Origin: Flavobacterium sp.
GTDB lineage: Bacteria; Bacteroidota; Bacteroidia; Flavobacteriales; Flavobacteriaceae
Assembly (NCBI RefSeq): GCF_004211145.1
Contig: NZ_SEBS01000035.1
Location: 1-37,221 of the forward strand
Direction: 5' to 3'
Length of the DNA: 37,221 bases
The notes beneath the pieces were generated by a model. The model was not told the origin of the DNA and ran no database searches. It saw nothing but the letters and a program-made list of their open reading frames with translations. Below, in pieces: positions 7,637-14,843 of the stretch (its first letter is position 1; every line of letters begins with the position of its first letter). The position numbers and the translations under genes are program-made.

Positions 7637-7711
7637 TTTGCCGCGGACGCGCAGATTTCAATACGGATCATTACTGATCGACTTTTATGAAATCCACGCA
7701 TCCGCGGCAAA
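7637..7711. repeat. Long interrupted palindrome with 22-nt arms and an inner hairpin
   Basis: The left arm 7637-7658 (TTTGCCGCGGACGCGCAGATTT) and right arm 7690-7711 pair at 19 of 22 positions. The loop is 31 nt and contains a second short hairpin, GATCA-TTAC-TGATC, near 7666-7679. The arrangement resembles the dispersed 'GCGGATTT...' intergenic repeats I recall from Bacteroidota genomes, but membership could not be tested here. Confidence 0.75.
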
Positions 7712-7729
7712 AAAAATTAAAGCAAAAAA

Positions 7730-8782
7730 TTACTTTTTCAAAAGTCTTTCTAAATTGCCCTGATAATAACCTTTATGCATTTCCGGTGACGCTTCCAAAG
7801 CAGCTCTCAACGCGGCTTCATGCGCATACTGCAACGCATCGGCAGCCGGCATCGCTACATCGGGAACCACACCGACGCCTTCCCAATTCGTTTTCGTGAT
7901 CGGATTTATGGCACGTCCGTTCGGGATGAATGCCATGAAATCGCCTTTAAGATCAACTTGATCGCCTGGATTCGCGCCGCCTCCCGTAGTTTCCCCGATC
8001 AGGATCGCGCGTTTTTGGGTTTGAAAGTCGTACGCGAATTCCTCTCCGCCTGAAAATGTGCGCGCACTCGTCAATATGTACACGGGTTTTTCGTAACGCG
8101 AGCCCGCGGGATCTTTCGTGCGGAATTCATCGGTTTTGTTTTCCTTTCGATAGTAAAGGTCGTTCAGATGGACGTCGGCTTTGAAAAAACAGCTCGCCAG
8201 GAACCGCACCATGTCAGGTTCGCCTCCGTGATTCTCGCGTAAATCGATGATCAACGCATCGGTATTCGCCAAAAACGCCATCGAGGCATTCGCGATCGGG
8301 CCGGCCAAATCCTCAGGCGCAAAACCATCGACTTTTAGATAACCGATGTTTCCATACAAAATCTCGACTTTCCGAAATCCATAATTCGATACTTTCATCA
8401 CGTGATGCTGGATTTCCTCCTGACGCTTTTCACGTTCAGCGGTCGGAACGCCATCGAACATTTCGCCCGAGAATCGCACGCCCAAGTGCTTGTCGTGTGA
8501 AATAGCTTGTAAATCGTCAGTCAACATTTTGGCGAATTCCTTCGAGTCGGTGATCTTCGCATATGCGCCCGATTTTTGCTTGGCGCGAATTTCTTTGGCC
8601 ATCTTGCTGGCAACTTCGGGAAAAATGTAGTCGCTCGAAAGCTTCGAAATGAGTGATTCGATGACCTCGCGCTGCATGTTTTTGGAAACCGTAAAAGTCC
8701 TGGGTTGTTGCGCCGACGCATTTGTACACAACAAAAAAGCGCCGATAAGAATCGGCAATCTGGAAAAAATTTGATTTTTCAT
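7730..8782 (-). CDS. Exported S41 family peptidase (IRBP/tricorn-like branch)
   Basis: This 350-residue protein begins with a signal peptide, hydrophobic core about 8-20 and cleavage near NASA-QQ. An N-terminal helical domain (about 30-110) precedes the S41 core. LIIDLRENHGGEPD is the substrate-binding strand, and TSARTFSGGEEFAY carries the likely nucleophile Ser. It then has GETTGGGANPGD where the CtpA branch has its Lys-containing SFGKG motif, and no PDZ domain is visible. This is the IRBP/tricorn pattern, and it differs clearly from the CtpA-type protease at 194-1777. The gene starts 8 nt after the MarR gene ends and is very likely co-transcribed and regulated by it. The substrate is unknown. 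Confidence 0.9.
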   Translation of the reverse strand: MKNQIFSRLPILIGAFLLCTNASAQQPRTFTVSKNMQREVIESLISKLSSDYIFPEVASKMAKEIRAKQKSGAYAKITDSKEFAKMLTDDLQAISHDKHLGVRFSGEMFDGVPTAEREKRQEEIQHHVMKVSNYGFRKVEILYGNIGYLKVDGFAPEDLAGPIANASMAFLANTDALIIDLRENHGGEPDMVRFLASCFFKADVHLNDLYYRKENKTDEFRTKDPAGSRYEKPVYILTSARTFSGGEEFAYDFQTQKRAILIGETTGGGANPGDQVDLKGDFMAFIPNGRAINPITKTNWEGVGVVPDVAMPAADALQYAHEAALRAALEASPEMHKGYYQGNLERLLKK

Positions 8783-8790
8783 AAGTCTGA

Positions 8791-9219
8791 TTAAGTAACG
8801 TTTTTGATTATTGATTGAAGAGTTGATTGCAGATTTTTGATAGCTTCGTCGTCGATTCCGTATAACGCGGTCGATCGGTTCGACAGGCTTATCGGATGGA
8901 CTTTTTCGAGTAATTCCTTTGCGGATTTCGTGATTATCAACCGCTGGCGCCGTCTGTCCGATGGCAAAAAAGCACGCTCCAAGAAGCCTTTCTTTACCAA
9001 AAGTTCGATCATCCTGGTGACCGACGCCATGTCTTTAAAAACCGTTTTGGCGACTTGCTGTTGCGTGGCATCGGGTTCCTCGTTTATGGTCTTGAGCACG
9101 AGCCATTGGTCGAGCGTGATGTCGCAGCCGGCTTTGTCCAAATTGCGTTGCACGAATTGTCGGTACGATTTCACCGACTTTTCGAGCATGTAAAACACAT
9201 TATCTTCGAGACGTTCCAT
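8791..9219 (-). CDS. MarR family transcriptional regulator
   Basis: This is a 142-residue winged-helix regulator. The DNA-binding part is LDQWLVLKTINEEPDATQQQ followed by a recognition region DMASVTRMIELLVKKGFLER and the wing FLPSDRRRQRLIIT. Helices at both ends form the dimer interface. The frame stays open to 9369, but the start at 9219 is chosen because the palindromic operator and an exact -10 motif lie between 9226 and 9258, inside the longer frame. It is the first gene of an operon with the exported S41 peptidase. Autorepression through the palindrome is likely (inference from family behaviour). The ligand is unknown. Confidence 0.92.
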   Translation of the reverse strand: MERLEDNVFYMLEKSVKSYRQFVQRNLDKAGCDITLDQWLVLKTINEEPDATQQQVAKTVFKDMASVTRMIELLVKKGFLERAFLPSDRRRQRLIITKSAKELLEKVHPISLSNRSTALYGIDDEAIKNLQSTLQSIIKNVT

Positions 9220-9225
9220 TTCAGA

Positions 9226-9258
9226 TATTTGATGCAAATATAATTGATATATCAAATA
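9226..9258 (-). promoter_or_regulatory. MarR operon promoter and palindromic candidate operator
   Basis: A perfect 12-nt palindrome TTGATATATCAA occupies 9244-9255. A wider dyad pairs TATTTGAT (9226-9233) with ATCAAATA (9251-9258). On the minus strand the -10 motif TATATTTG (9235-9242) sits inside this dyad, 15 nt before the start codon. A regulator bound here would cover the promoter. AT-rich TTGA-TATA-TCAA palindromes are typical MarR-family sites. Confidence 0.7.
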
Positions 9259-9381
9259 AAAATAATGTTTTAATATTTTTTTCAGATTTGGGTGAAACTT
9301 TAACCCTTGGTACATGAAAAATGTATCGAATTTGTCGCGCCAAAACATATCTTCAAACGTCAAATCCAATCGCTTGAATCC

Positions 9382-9904
9382 ATGCCGATAATGAATCTCT
9401 CATCGACACCGAAGCCGTTTTGTCGCACAAAATCTTGTTTATCCGAAATCAAAAAATTATGTTCGATCGCGATCTGGCGGCGCTTTACGGTGTGGAAACC
9501 AAACGCCTGAAAGAAGCGGTTAAGCGTAATATTTCACGATTCCCGAATGACTTTATGTTCGAACTATCAAGCGAAGAATTCGATAATTGGAGGACGCAAT
9601 TTGCGACCTCCAATTCCGACAAGATGGGTTTGCGCCATGCTCCAATGGCATTCCCCGAACACGGAATTCTAATGCTGTCAAGCGTTTTAAACAGCGAACG
9701 CGCGATGCCAACATCCAAATCATGCGCATATTTTCAAAAATGAGGCAATTATTTCTCGACGCGACCGAACCAAAATCCGACATCGAAAAAATCCGAAAAA
9801 AGGTCGACAACCAATCCAAGAACATCGAACGCATCTTTCACTATTTCGATGAACTGACGACTCGCGATCCCGCAAACCGCCCGCGAATCGGTTACAAAAA
9901 ATAA
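9382..9904 (+). pseudogene. ORF6N-domain protein, frameshifted
   Basis: The ORF6N-type N-terminal domain is clear: HKILFIRNQKIMFDRDLAAL, then LYGVETKRLKEAVKRN, RFPNDFMFEL and MAFPEHGILMLSSVLNSERA. The frame breaks near 9702-9706. The expected continuation, DANIQIMRIFSKMRQLFLD followed by a coiled-coil tail ending GYKK, is in another frame up to 9904. Restoring a CGAT (GCGATCGATGCC instead of GCGATGCC) would give the family-like ERAIDANIQIMR. The 5' end also looks damaged: the ATG at 9382 is out of frame with ADNESLIDTEAV, and an in-frame TGA lies just upstream, so only a TTG at 9420 could start the intact part. ORF6N proteins occur in phages and as stand-alone genes in Bacteroidota. Confidence 0.8.
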
Positions 9905-9966
9905 AATCGCGATCGCGCTTCACGCTTACTTTTCAAACTTAGCTTCCTAACCTCGGCAACATATAC

Positions 9967-9974
9967 TACTTTTG
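9967..9974 (+). promoter_or_regulatory. Candidate -10 element of the SprA-like gene
   Basis: TACTTTTG matches TAnnTTTG exactly, 22 nt before the ATG at 9997. Confidence 0.6.
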
Positions 9975-9996
9975 ACCCGAAAGCGTTATAATTGCT

Positions 9997-12900
9997 ATGC
10001 TTAAAAAATTGCTGTTCGCCGTGTTGCTGTGCTTTTGCTGCCAGGTTTGGTCGCAGGAAACCGACACGCCTTACAAGAACCGCAGGATTTTGGCCGTGCG
10101 CGACACCATAAAACTCGACAGCACGAGCATAAACCCCGATTTTTTCAGGATCGCCGATAGAAACGACGAACCCATCGACACCTCATTCTACAAAATAAAC
10201 TTCGCAAAAGGCACGATTGTTTTCAATGAAAATGCGCCTTTTTTAAACGACACGATCCAAGTCCGATTTCTAAAACTTCCCAACTATCTAACAAAAGAAT
10301 ACAGCATTTACGACAAATCGCGCATCGTGAGCAACGACGCGGGAACGTTATATCAAGTTGACAAATCGACCAGGAAAAGTTTCGTGCCTTTCGACGGATT
10401 GAACACTTCGGGTTCGATAACGCGCGGCATCACCGTCGGAAACAACCAAAATGCGGTCACGAATTCCGCGTTGGATCTACAGATCACGGGCAAGATTTCC
10501 GACAAGGTCAGCCTTCGCGCCTCGATCCAGGATTCGAACGTTCCGCTGCAGGAAGGCGGTTATTCGCAAAAACTCGACGAGTTCGACCAGATTTTCATCG
10601 AATTGTTCTCGGACAAATGGAACATCCGCGCGGGTGACCTTTTCCTCGAGAATAGAAAGTCGCGCTTCCTGAATTTCAGCAAAAAAGTCCAGGGCATTTC
10701 GGGACAGTTCACGTTCGGAAAACCTGAAAGCCAAACTACCGTTTTCGCGTCGGCGGCGTTGGTTCGCGGCCAATACGCGAAAAGTACATTCGTCGGTCAG
10801 GAAGGAAATCAAGGCCCGTATAAATTGCAAGGCCCGAACGGCGAATTGTACATCTTGGTCATCTCGGGATCCGAGCGCGTCTACGTAAACGGAATTCTGC
10901 TCAAACGAGGCGAAAACGAAGATTACGTAATTGATTACAACGCCGGAGAAATCACGTTCACGTCGCTTTTCCCGATTACGTCCGAGATGCGCATCAACAT
11001 CGAATACCAATATTCCGACCGAAATTACACGCGTTTCGTCACGTACGCGGGCGCGAACCACGAAAGCAAAACCTGGAGTTTGGGCGGCTATTTCTATTCT
11101 GAAAACGACGTGAAAAATCAGCCGTTACAGCAAAATCTTTCGGCCGAGCAAGCACAAATTTTAGTCGGGGCGGGCGATGATCCTGCGTTGATGACAGCTC
11201 CGTCAGCCGTTTCGGACTCGTATTCCGAAAACAAGGTCCTGTATCGAAAAGTCATCGTGAACGGCATCGAGGTCTTCGAATATTCGAACAATCCTGAAGA
11301 CGAATTGTTCAACGTGCGTTTTTCTCTCGTCGGAACCGGATTGGGAAATTATAATTTGACGACTTCAAACGCGATCGGACGCATTTACGAATATGTCGCA
11401 CCGATTGACGGCGTGCGTCAAGGAAATTACGAACCGATCGTGCGTTTGGTCTCGCCCACGAAAATCCAAATCGTTTCCATTATGGGAAAAATCAATCCGA
11501 ACGAGAAGACGAACGTGGATTTCGAGGCGGCATTCTCGAACAATGATTTGAACTTGTTTTCAGGCATCGACGACGGAAACAACCAAGGTTTAGCCGGAAA
11601 AATAAACGCCAAACAACGGTTGCTCACCAAGAACAAATGGACGCTCGATGCTTACGGACATTATCAATTCGTGCAAAAGGAATTTCGCACGATCGAGCGA
11701 TTGTTCTCGATCGAATTCGACCGGGACTGGAACCTGACAAACGCGATAACCGTCGGGCAATCCGACCAAAGTTTTCTGCAAGGCACGATCGATTTGAACG
11801 AACCCGAGAAAGGTTTCGCGCGCTATCGATTTGAAAAACTCGATTATTCCAGCGCGTTTTCGGGCAGCCGACATGTTGTCGAATCGCAATTGAAATTCAA
11901 GGATTTCACCGTGCGCAACGTCGGAAGCTTCCTTGAAAGCGACGGAAATTACGCGACGTCGAAGTTTTTGAGGAACAATCTGCAATCAAAATATCACTTC
12001 AGGAAGAATTGGGTCGGCGGAAGTTTTAGGGTCGAAAACAATCAGGAACGCATAAAGTCAACCGGTTTGTTGTCGACGTTAAGCCAGCGATTCACCGAAT
12101 TCGGAGCATTCGCGGGCCGAGGCGACAGCACAAAAGTCTACATGGAACTCGGATATTTGAATCGCACCAATGACAGTTTGCAAAACGGGATTCTCGAGCG
12201 CGTGAACAATTCGAATTCATTCTATTTGAAATCCCAATTGATCAAGACCGACAGGCGGAATCTGTCGTTGTTCGTAAACTATCGGACGCTGAAATTCAAG
12301 GATCCCGCGATCCAGGACGAACCTTCGTTGAACTCTCGATTACTGTACGGCGACCGGTTTTTCGACCAATTGATCGCGCTCACGACGGCTTACGAAACCA
12401 CGTCGGGCACGATCCCGCAACAGGAATTCACGTATCTCGAGGTCGAACCCGGACAGGGAATCTATACTTGGAACGATTACAACGGCAACGGCATCCAGGA
12501 ATTGCAGGAATTCGAGATTGCGCCTTTTCCCGATCAGGCGAAATATGTGCGCGTTTTCCTGCCGAACCAAGTCTTCATAAAAACCCACCAGAACAAGTTT
12601 TCGGCCTCCGTGACGCTGAATCCCGCCCAATGGCAAAACGCGACGGGTTTCAGGAAAGTGCTGTCATATTTTTACAATCAGACGTCGTTTTTAAGTGAGC
12701 GAAAGATCGTCCGAAACGGCGATAATTTCGACTTCAATCCGTTCAGCGCCTCGAACGACAATTTCCTCGGACTTAATTCGAATTTCAGGAACAGCTTGTT
12801 CTACAACCGAGGAAAACAAAGACATTCGGTCACGTATTCGTATTTGTCGAGCCACGCGAAAAGTTTGCTCAACGTCGGATCTCAGGAAAATACGAACCGG

Positions 12901-13416
12901 TCGCACCAATTGCAATACGCGCATCTGGTCCAAAAAACGTGGTTGTTCAGCTTGAACGAGCAGACGCTTTTCGCCTCGTCGGAATCCGAGAATTACGAGA
13001 CTAAAAACTACGAGATAACGGGAAACAAGATCATGCCCAAGGTTTCGTATCTGTTCAACAAGAACGCGAGCTGGGACATTTTTTACGAATACCAGAACAA
13101 GGAAAACCAGATCAACAATATGGAAACCTTGAGCCAGAATCGCTTCGGGACGTCGTTCAATTACGCGAGCGAAAAGAAATTTACCATGAACGGCGAATTC
13201 TCGTTGTACCAAAACAAGTTCGAAGGCGACGAACTCTCGCCTGTCGCCTACACGATGCTCGAAGGTTTGCAATCGGGCCAAAACCTCACGTGGCGATTGC
13301 TGCTCCAAAAGAACCTCACGCAATACCTCGACGTGAACGTCAACTACCAAGGCCGAAAAAGCGAAACCAGCAAAGCGATCCACACGGGAAGCGTGCAACT
13401 ACGCGCGTTTTTTTAA
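9997..13416 (+). CDS. Large outer-membrane beta-barrel protein, SprA-like
   Basis: This 1139-residue protein has a signal peptide (about 1-19, cleavage near VWS-QE) and ends QLRAFF, with the C-terminal Phe expected of a barrel folded by the Bam machinery. Residues about 130-330 (SGSITRGITVGNNQNAV; LDEFDQIFIELFSDKWNIRA; GPNGELYILVISGSERVYVNG) strongly resemble the repeated segment of SprA/Sov, the giant T9SS translocon protein. This protein is roughly half the length of SprA. An EF-hand-like loop, D827 to E838 in NDYNGNGIQELQEFE, precedes a region of alternating barrel strands. It was once presumably a paralogue or module of the SprA family (inference). The role is unknown; outer-membrane transport or surface assembly are the leading ideas. 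Confidence 0.8.
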   Translation: MLKKLLFAVLLCFCCQVWSQETDTPYKNRRILAVRDTIKLDSTSINPDFFRIADRNDEPIDTSFYKINFAKGTIVFNENAPFLNDTIQVRFLKLPNYLTKEYSIYDKSRIVSNDAGTLYQVDKSTRKSFVPFDGLNTSGSITRGITVGNNQNAVTNSALDLQITGKISDKVSLRASIQDSNVPLQEGGYSQKLDEFDQIFIELFSDKWNIRAGDLFLENRKSRFLNFSKKVQGISGQFTFGKPESQTTVFASAALVRGQYAKSTFVGQEGNQGPYKLQGPNGELYILVISGSERVYVNGILLKRGENEDYVIDYNAGEITFTSLFPITSEMRINIEYQYSDRNYTRFVTYAGANHESKTWSLGGYFYSENDVKNQPLQQNLSAEQAQILVGAGDDPALMTAPSAVSDSYSENKVLYRKVIVNGIEVFEYSNNPEDELFNVRFSLVGTGLGNYNLTTSNAIGRIYEYVAPIDGVRQGNYEPIVRLVSPTKIQIVSIMGKINPNEKTNVDFEAAFSNNDLNLFSGIDDGNNQGLAGKINAKQRLLTKNKWTLDAYGHYQFVQKEFRTIERLFSIEFDRDWNLTNAITVGQSDQSFLQGTIDLNEPEKGFARYRFEKLDYSSAFSGSRHVVESQLKFKDFTVRNVGSFLESDGNYATSKFLRNNLQSKYHFRKNWVGGSFRVENNQERIKSTGLLSTLSQRFTEFGAFAGRGDSTKVYMELGYLNRTNDSLQNGILERVNNSNSFYLKSQLIKTDRRNLSLFVNYRTLKFKDPAIQDEPSLNSRLLYGDRFFDQLIALTTAYETTSGTIPQQEFTYLEVEPGQGIYTWNDYNGNGIQELQEFEIAPFPDQAKYVRVFLPNQVFIKTHQNKFSASVTLNPAQWQNATGFRKVLSYFYNQTSFLSERKIVRNGDNFDFNPFSASNDNFLGLNSNFRNSLFYNRGKQRHSVTYSYLSSHAKSLLNVGSQENTNRSHQLQYAHLVQKTWLFSLNEQTLFASSESENYETKNYEITGNKIMPKVSYLFNKNASWDIFYEYQNKENQINNMETLSQNRFGTSFNYASEKKFTMNGEFSLYQNKFEGDELSPVAYTMLEGLQSGQNLTWRLLLQKNLTQYLDVNVNYQGRKSETSKAIHTGSVQLRAFF

Positions 13417-13449
13417 CAGAACAAACTTCCCAGACAAACGGCAATCGAT

Positions 13450-13457
13450 TATATTTG
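13450..13457 (+). promoter_or_regulatory. Candidate -10 element of the triple-motif lipoprotein gene
   Basis: TATATTTG matches TAnnTTTG exactly, 22 nt before the ATG at 13480. The gene therefore probably has its own promoter despite lying only 63 nt after the SprA-like gene. Confidence 0.65.
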
Positions 13458-13479
13458 AAGTTCTTAAAAAAAACCAGAC

Positions 13480-14184
13480 ATGACAATCCGATTTATAAGC
13501 ACTGCGCTTCTCGCCTCGTTGGCGTTCGTCTCGTGCAAAAAAGACCTTGAACCGCAGGAAAGTTCGGTGCCATTGAGCGCATCGGTAACACCTACTGCCG
13601 CGGCAGCTCCGGCTCAGCAGGCAACGCCACAACCGCAGGCCGCAGCTGTTACCCAACAAGTCGCGACCGGCGGTGTTAACCCGGCTCACGGGCAACCCGG
13701 ACATCGATGCGATATTGCCGTCGGCGCGCCGTTGACGCAGGCCGCTACAACCACGCAACAAGTTACTCCGCAACAGCCACAGCAACCACAACAAATACAG
13801 ACTCAAATGCAGGTTCCGTCGCAAAAAGTCGCCAAAGGCATGAATCCTGCCCACGGACAACCCGGCCACCGTTGCGATATCGCGGTCGGAGCGCCGCTGA
13901 ACCAACCTGCGAAACCGGCGGCTTCGAGCGTCGTCATGAATTCCGACGGTTCGAAGTCCAATGACAATGTCACGATTACTCCCGCACAAATCAGTTCCGA
14001 TGGAAAACTCGTTCCCGGAAGCGGCGGAAACAATGTAAAAGTCACGACCTCGAACACGCCTGCAAGTACGGCCCCGGCAATTTTGCAAGCGCCCGGCGAA
14101 GCGACCAAAGCAGGTATGAATCCGGCTCACGGCCAGCCCGGCCACCGATGCGATATCGCAGTTGGAGCGGCATTACCGAAATAA
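13480..14184 (+). CDS. Lipoprotein with three NPAHGQPGHRCDIAVGAPL motifs
   Basis: This is a 234-residue predicted lipoprotein (lipobox LAFVSC, C19, followed by KKD). It consists of three near-identical blocks joined by Ala/Gln/Pro/Thr-rich linkers of low complexity. The blocks lie at about 65-85, 120-140 and 212-232, and each contains NPAHGQPGHRCDIAVGA. Each block has two His and one Cys in the fixed pattern H-x4-H-x-C-D, so the protein offers three identical potential metal or haem ligand sets, or three Cys available for disulphides. I recall single copies of this motif at the C-termini of other Bacteroidota envelope proteins, but its function is not known to me. A terminator follows. It is envelope-located, probably flexible and extended. 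Confidence 0.85.
   Translation: MTIRFISTALLASLAFVSCKKDLEPQESSVPLSASVTPTAAAAPAQQATPQPQAAAVTQQVATGGVNPAHGQPGHRCDIAVGAPLTQAATTTQQVTPQQPQQPQQIQTQMQVPSQKVAKGMNPAHGQPGHRCDIAVGAPLNQPAKPAASSVVMNSDGSKSNDNVTITPAQISSDGKLVPGSGGNNVKVTTSNTPASTAPAILQAPGEATKAGMNPAHGQPGHRCDIAVGAALPK
13672..14175 (+). repeat. Three in-gene copies of the His/Cys motif block
   Basis: The coding copies lie at about 13672-13734, 13837-13899 and 14113-14175. Protein identity is almost complete while synonymous codons differ between copies (for example CACGGGCAACCC, CACGGACAACCC, CACGGCCAGCCC). This indicates old duplications kept by selection on the protein, not recent slippage. Confidence 0.85.
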
Positions 14185-14205
14185 ACGATTTAAAACATTT
14201 GCAAT

Positions 14206-14237
14206 AAAAAGCCTGCTCAAGTCGAGCGGGCTTTTTT
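14206..14237 (+). terminator. Rho-independent terminator of the triple-motif lipoprotein gene
   Basis: AAAAAGCCTGCTC pairs with GAGCGGGCTTTTT across a 5-nt loop, with one T-G wobble, and a T-run follows. It lies 22 nt after the stop. Confidence 0.88.
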
Positions 14238-14389
14238 AATGTTGATTTTTAGGTAAGTTCTTCGGAAATAAACCGGCGAAAACCGTGAACCAACCGAAAA
14301 TCCACATTCAAAATCTAAAACACAACATTCAAAATTCCACGCAAGGTTAAATAAAACAAAAACGCGAACCTTTGTCTTTTCATCGGCTG

Positions 14390-14397
14390 TAACTTTA
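14390..14397 (+). promoter_or_regulatory. Candidate -10 element of the 11-mer-repeat gene
   Basis: TAACTTTA is one base off TAnnTTTG and lies 25 nt before the ATG at 14423. A TTTG at 14371-14374 is 15 nt upstream, slightly closer than the usual -33 spacing. Confidence 0.45.
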
Positions 14398-14422
14398 GAT
14401 TGAAATTTTAAATAATCAGACC

Positions 14423-14788
14423 ATGAAAAAGTTCATTTTATGTTTGGCGTTGCTGATTTCGGCGGGAATGTTCGCCCAGGAAACGAAAGTCGAAAAAGCC
14501 GCACAGGACACGAAACAAGGCGTCAAGAAAGCTGCCGATAAAACCGAAGCCGGCGTCAAAAAAGCCGCAAACGCAACTGAAAAAGGCGTAAAGAAAGGTG
14601 CTGAAGCCACAGCGACCGGAGTCAAAAAAGGCGCTGCCGCAACCAAAAAAGGCGTCAAAAAAGGAGCCGAGGCCACGGAACGCGGCGTCAAAAAAGGTGC
14701 AGAAGGTGCTGCAAAAGGCGTGAGCAAGGCCGCCGACGCCACAAAAAAAGCAGCCGATAAGACTGCTGAAAAAGTTCAGGAAAACTAA
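14423..14788 (+). CDS. Small exported Lys/Ala-rich protein of seven 11-residue repeats (LEA-like)
   Basis: This 121-residue protein has a clear signal peptide (1-18, cleavage at MFA-QE). Residues 33-109 are seven 11-mers in exact register: GVKK begins at 33, 44, 55, 66, 77 and 88, and GVSK at 99, with the consensus GVKK(A/G)AxATxx. An 11-residue period favours a long amphipathic helix as in group 3 LEA or apolipoprotein-type proteins. The composition also recalls histone H1-like tails, but the signal peptide places it outside the cytoplasm. Lys greatly exceeds Asp/Glu, so the protein is strongly basic and could bind polyanions such as LPS or extracellular DNA (inference). It has its own terminator. 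Confidence 0.85.
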   Translation: MKKFILCLALLISAGMFAQETKVEKAAQDTKQGVKKAADKTEAGVKKAANATEKGVKKGAEATATGVKKGAAATKKGVKKGAEATERGVKKGAEGAAKGVSKAADATKKAADKTAEKVQEN

Positions 14789-14807
14789 ATCCGAACCAAA
14801 ATATAGG

Positions 14808-14843
14808 AGCCGCAATTCGAGTGATTCGAATTGCGGCTTTTTC
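14808..14843 (+). terminator. Strong terminator between convergent genes
   Basis: AGCCGCAATTCGA (14808-14820) and TCGAATTGCGGCT (14826-14838) are perfect 13-nt arms around the 5-nt loop GTGAT, followed by TTTTTC. It ends the 11-mer-repeat gene and abuts the stop of the minus-strand adaptor gene. Confidence 0.92.

Larger units (their letters stand above)
7390..7729. other. 340-nt gene-free region between convergent genes
   Basis: No convincing reading frame is present. The region holds a 10-nt palindrome TTCGGCCGAA (7411-7420), a 17-nt palindrome at 7428-7444, and a long nested inverted repeat at 7637-7711. No U-tract terminator is visible. The aspartate kinase gene (plus) and the S41 peptidase gene (minus) converge on it. 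Confidence 0.7.

Noticed and set aside
12691..13398. 235-residue minus-strand reading frame opposite the SprA-like gene
   Set aside because: It is an Arg/Val-rich shadow of the barrel gene in G+C-rich codons, with no promoter or recognisable domain.
13399..14145. 248-residue minus-strand reading frame opposite the triple-motif lipoprotein
   Set aside because: It mirrors the repeats of the plus-strand gene and lacks any own signal or homology feature.
14423..14788. Histone H1-like nucleoid protein
   Set aside because: The Lys/Ala composition fits, but a clear signal peptide places the protein outside the cytoplasm.
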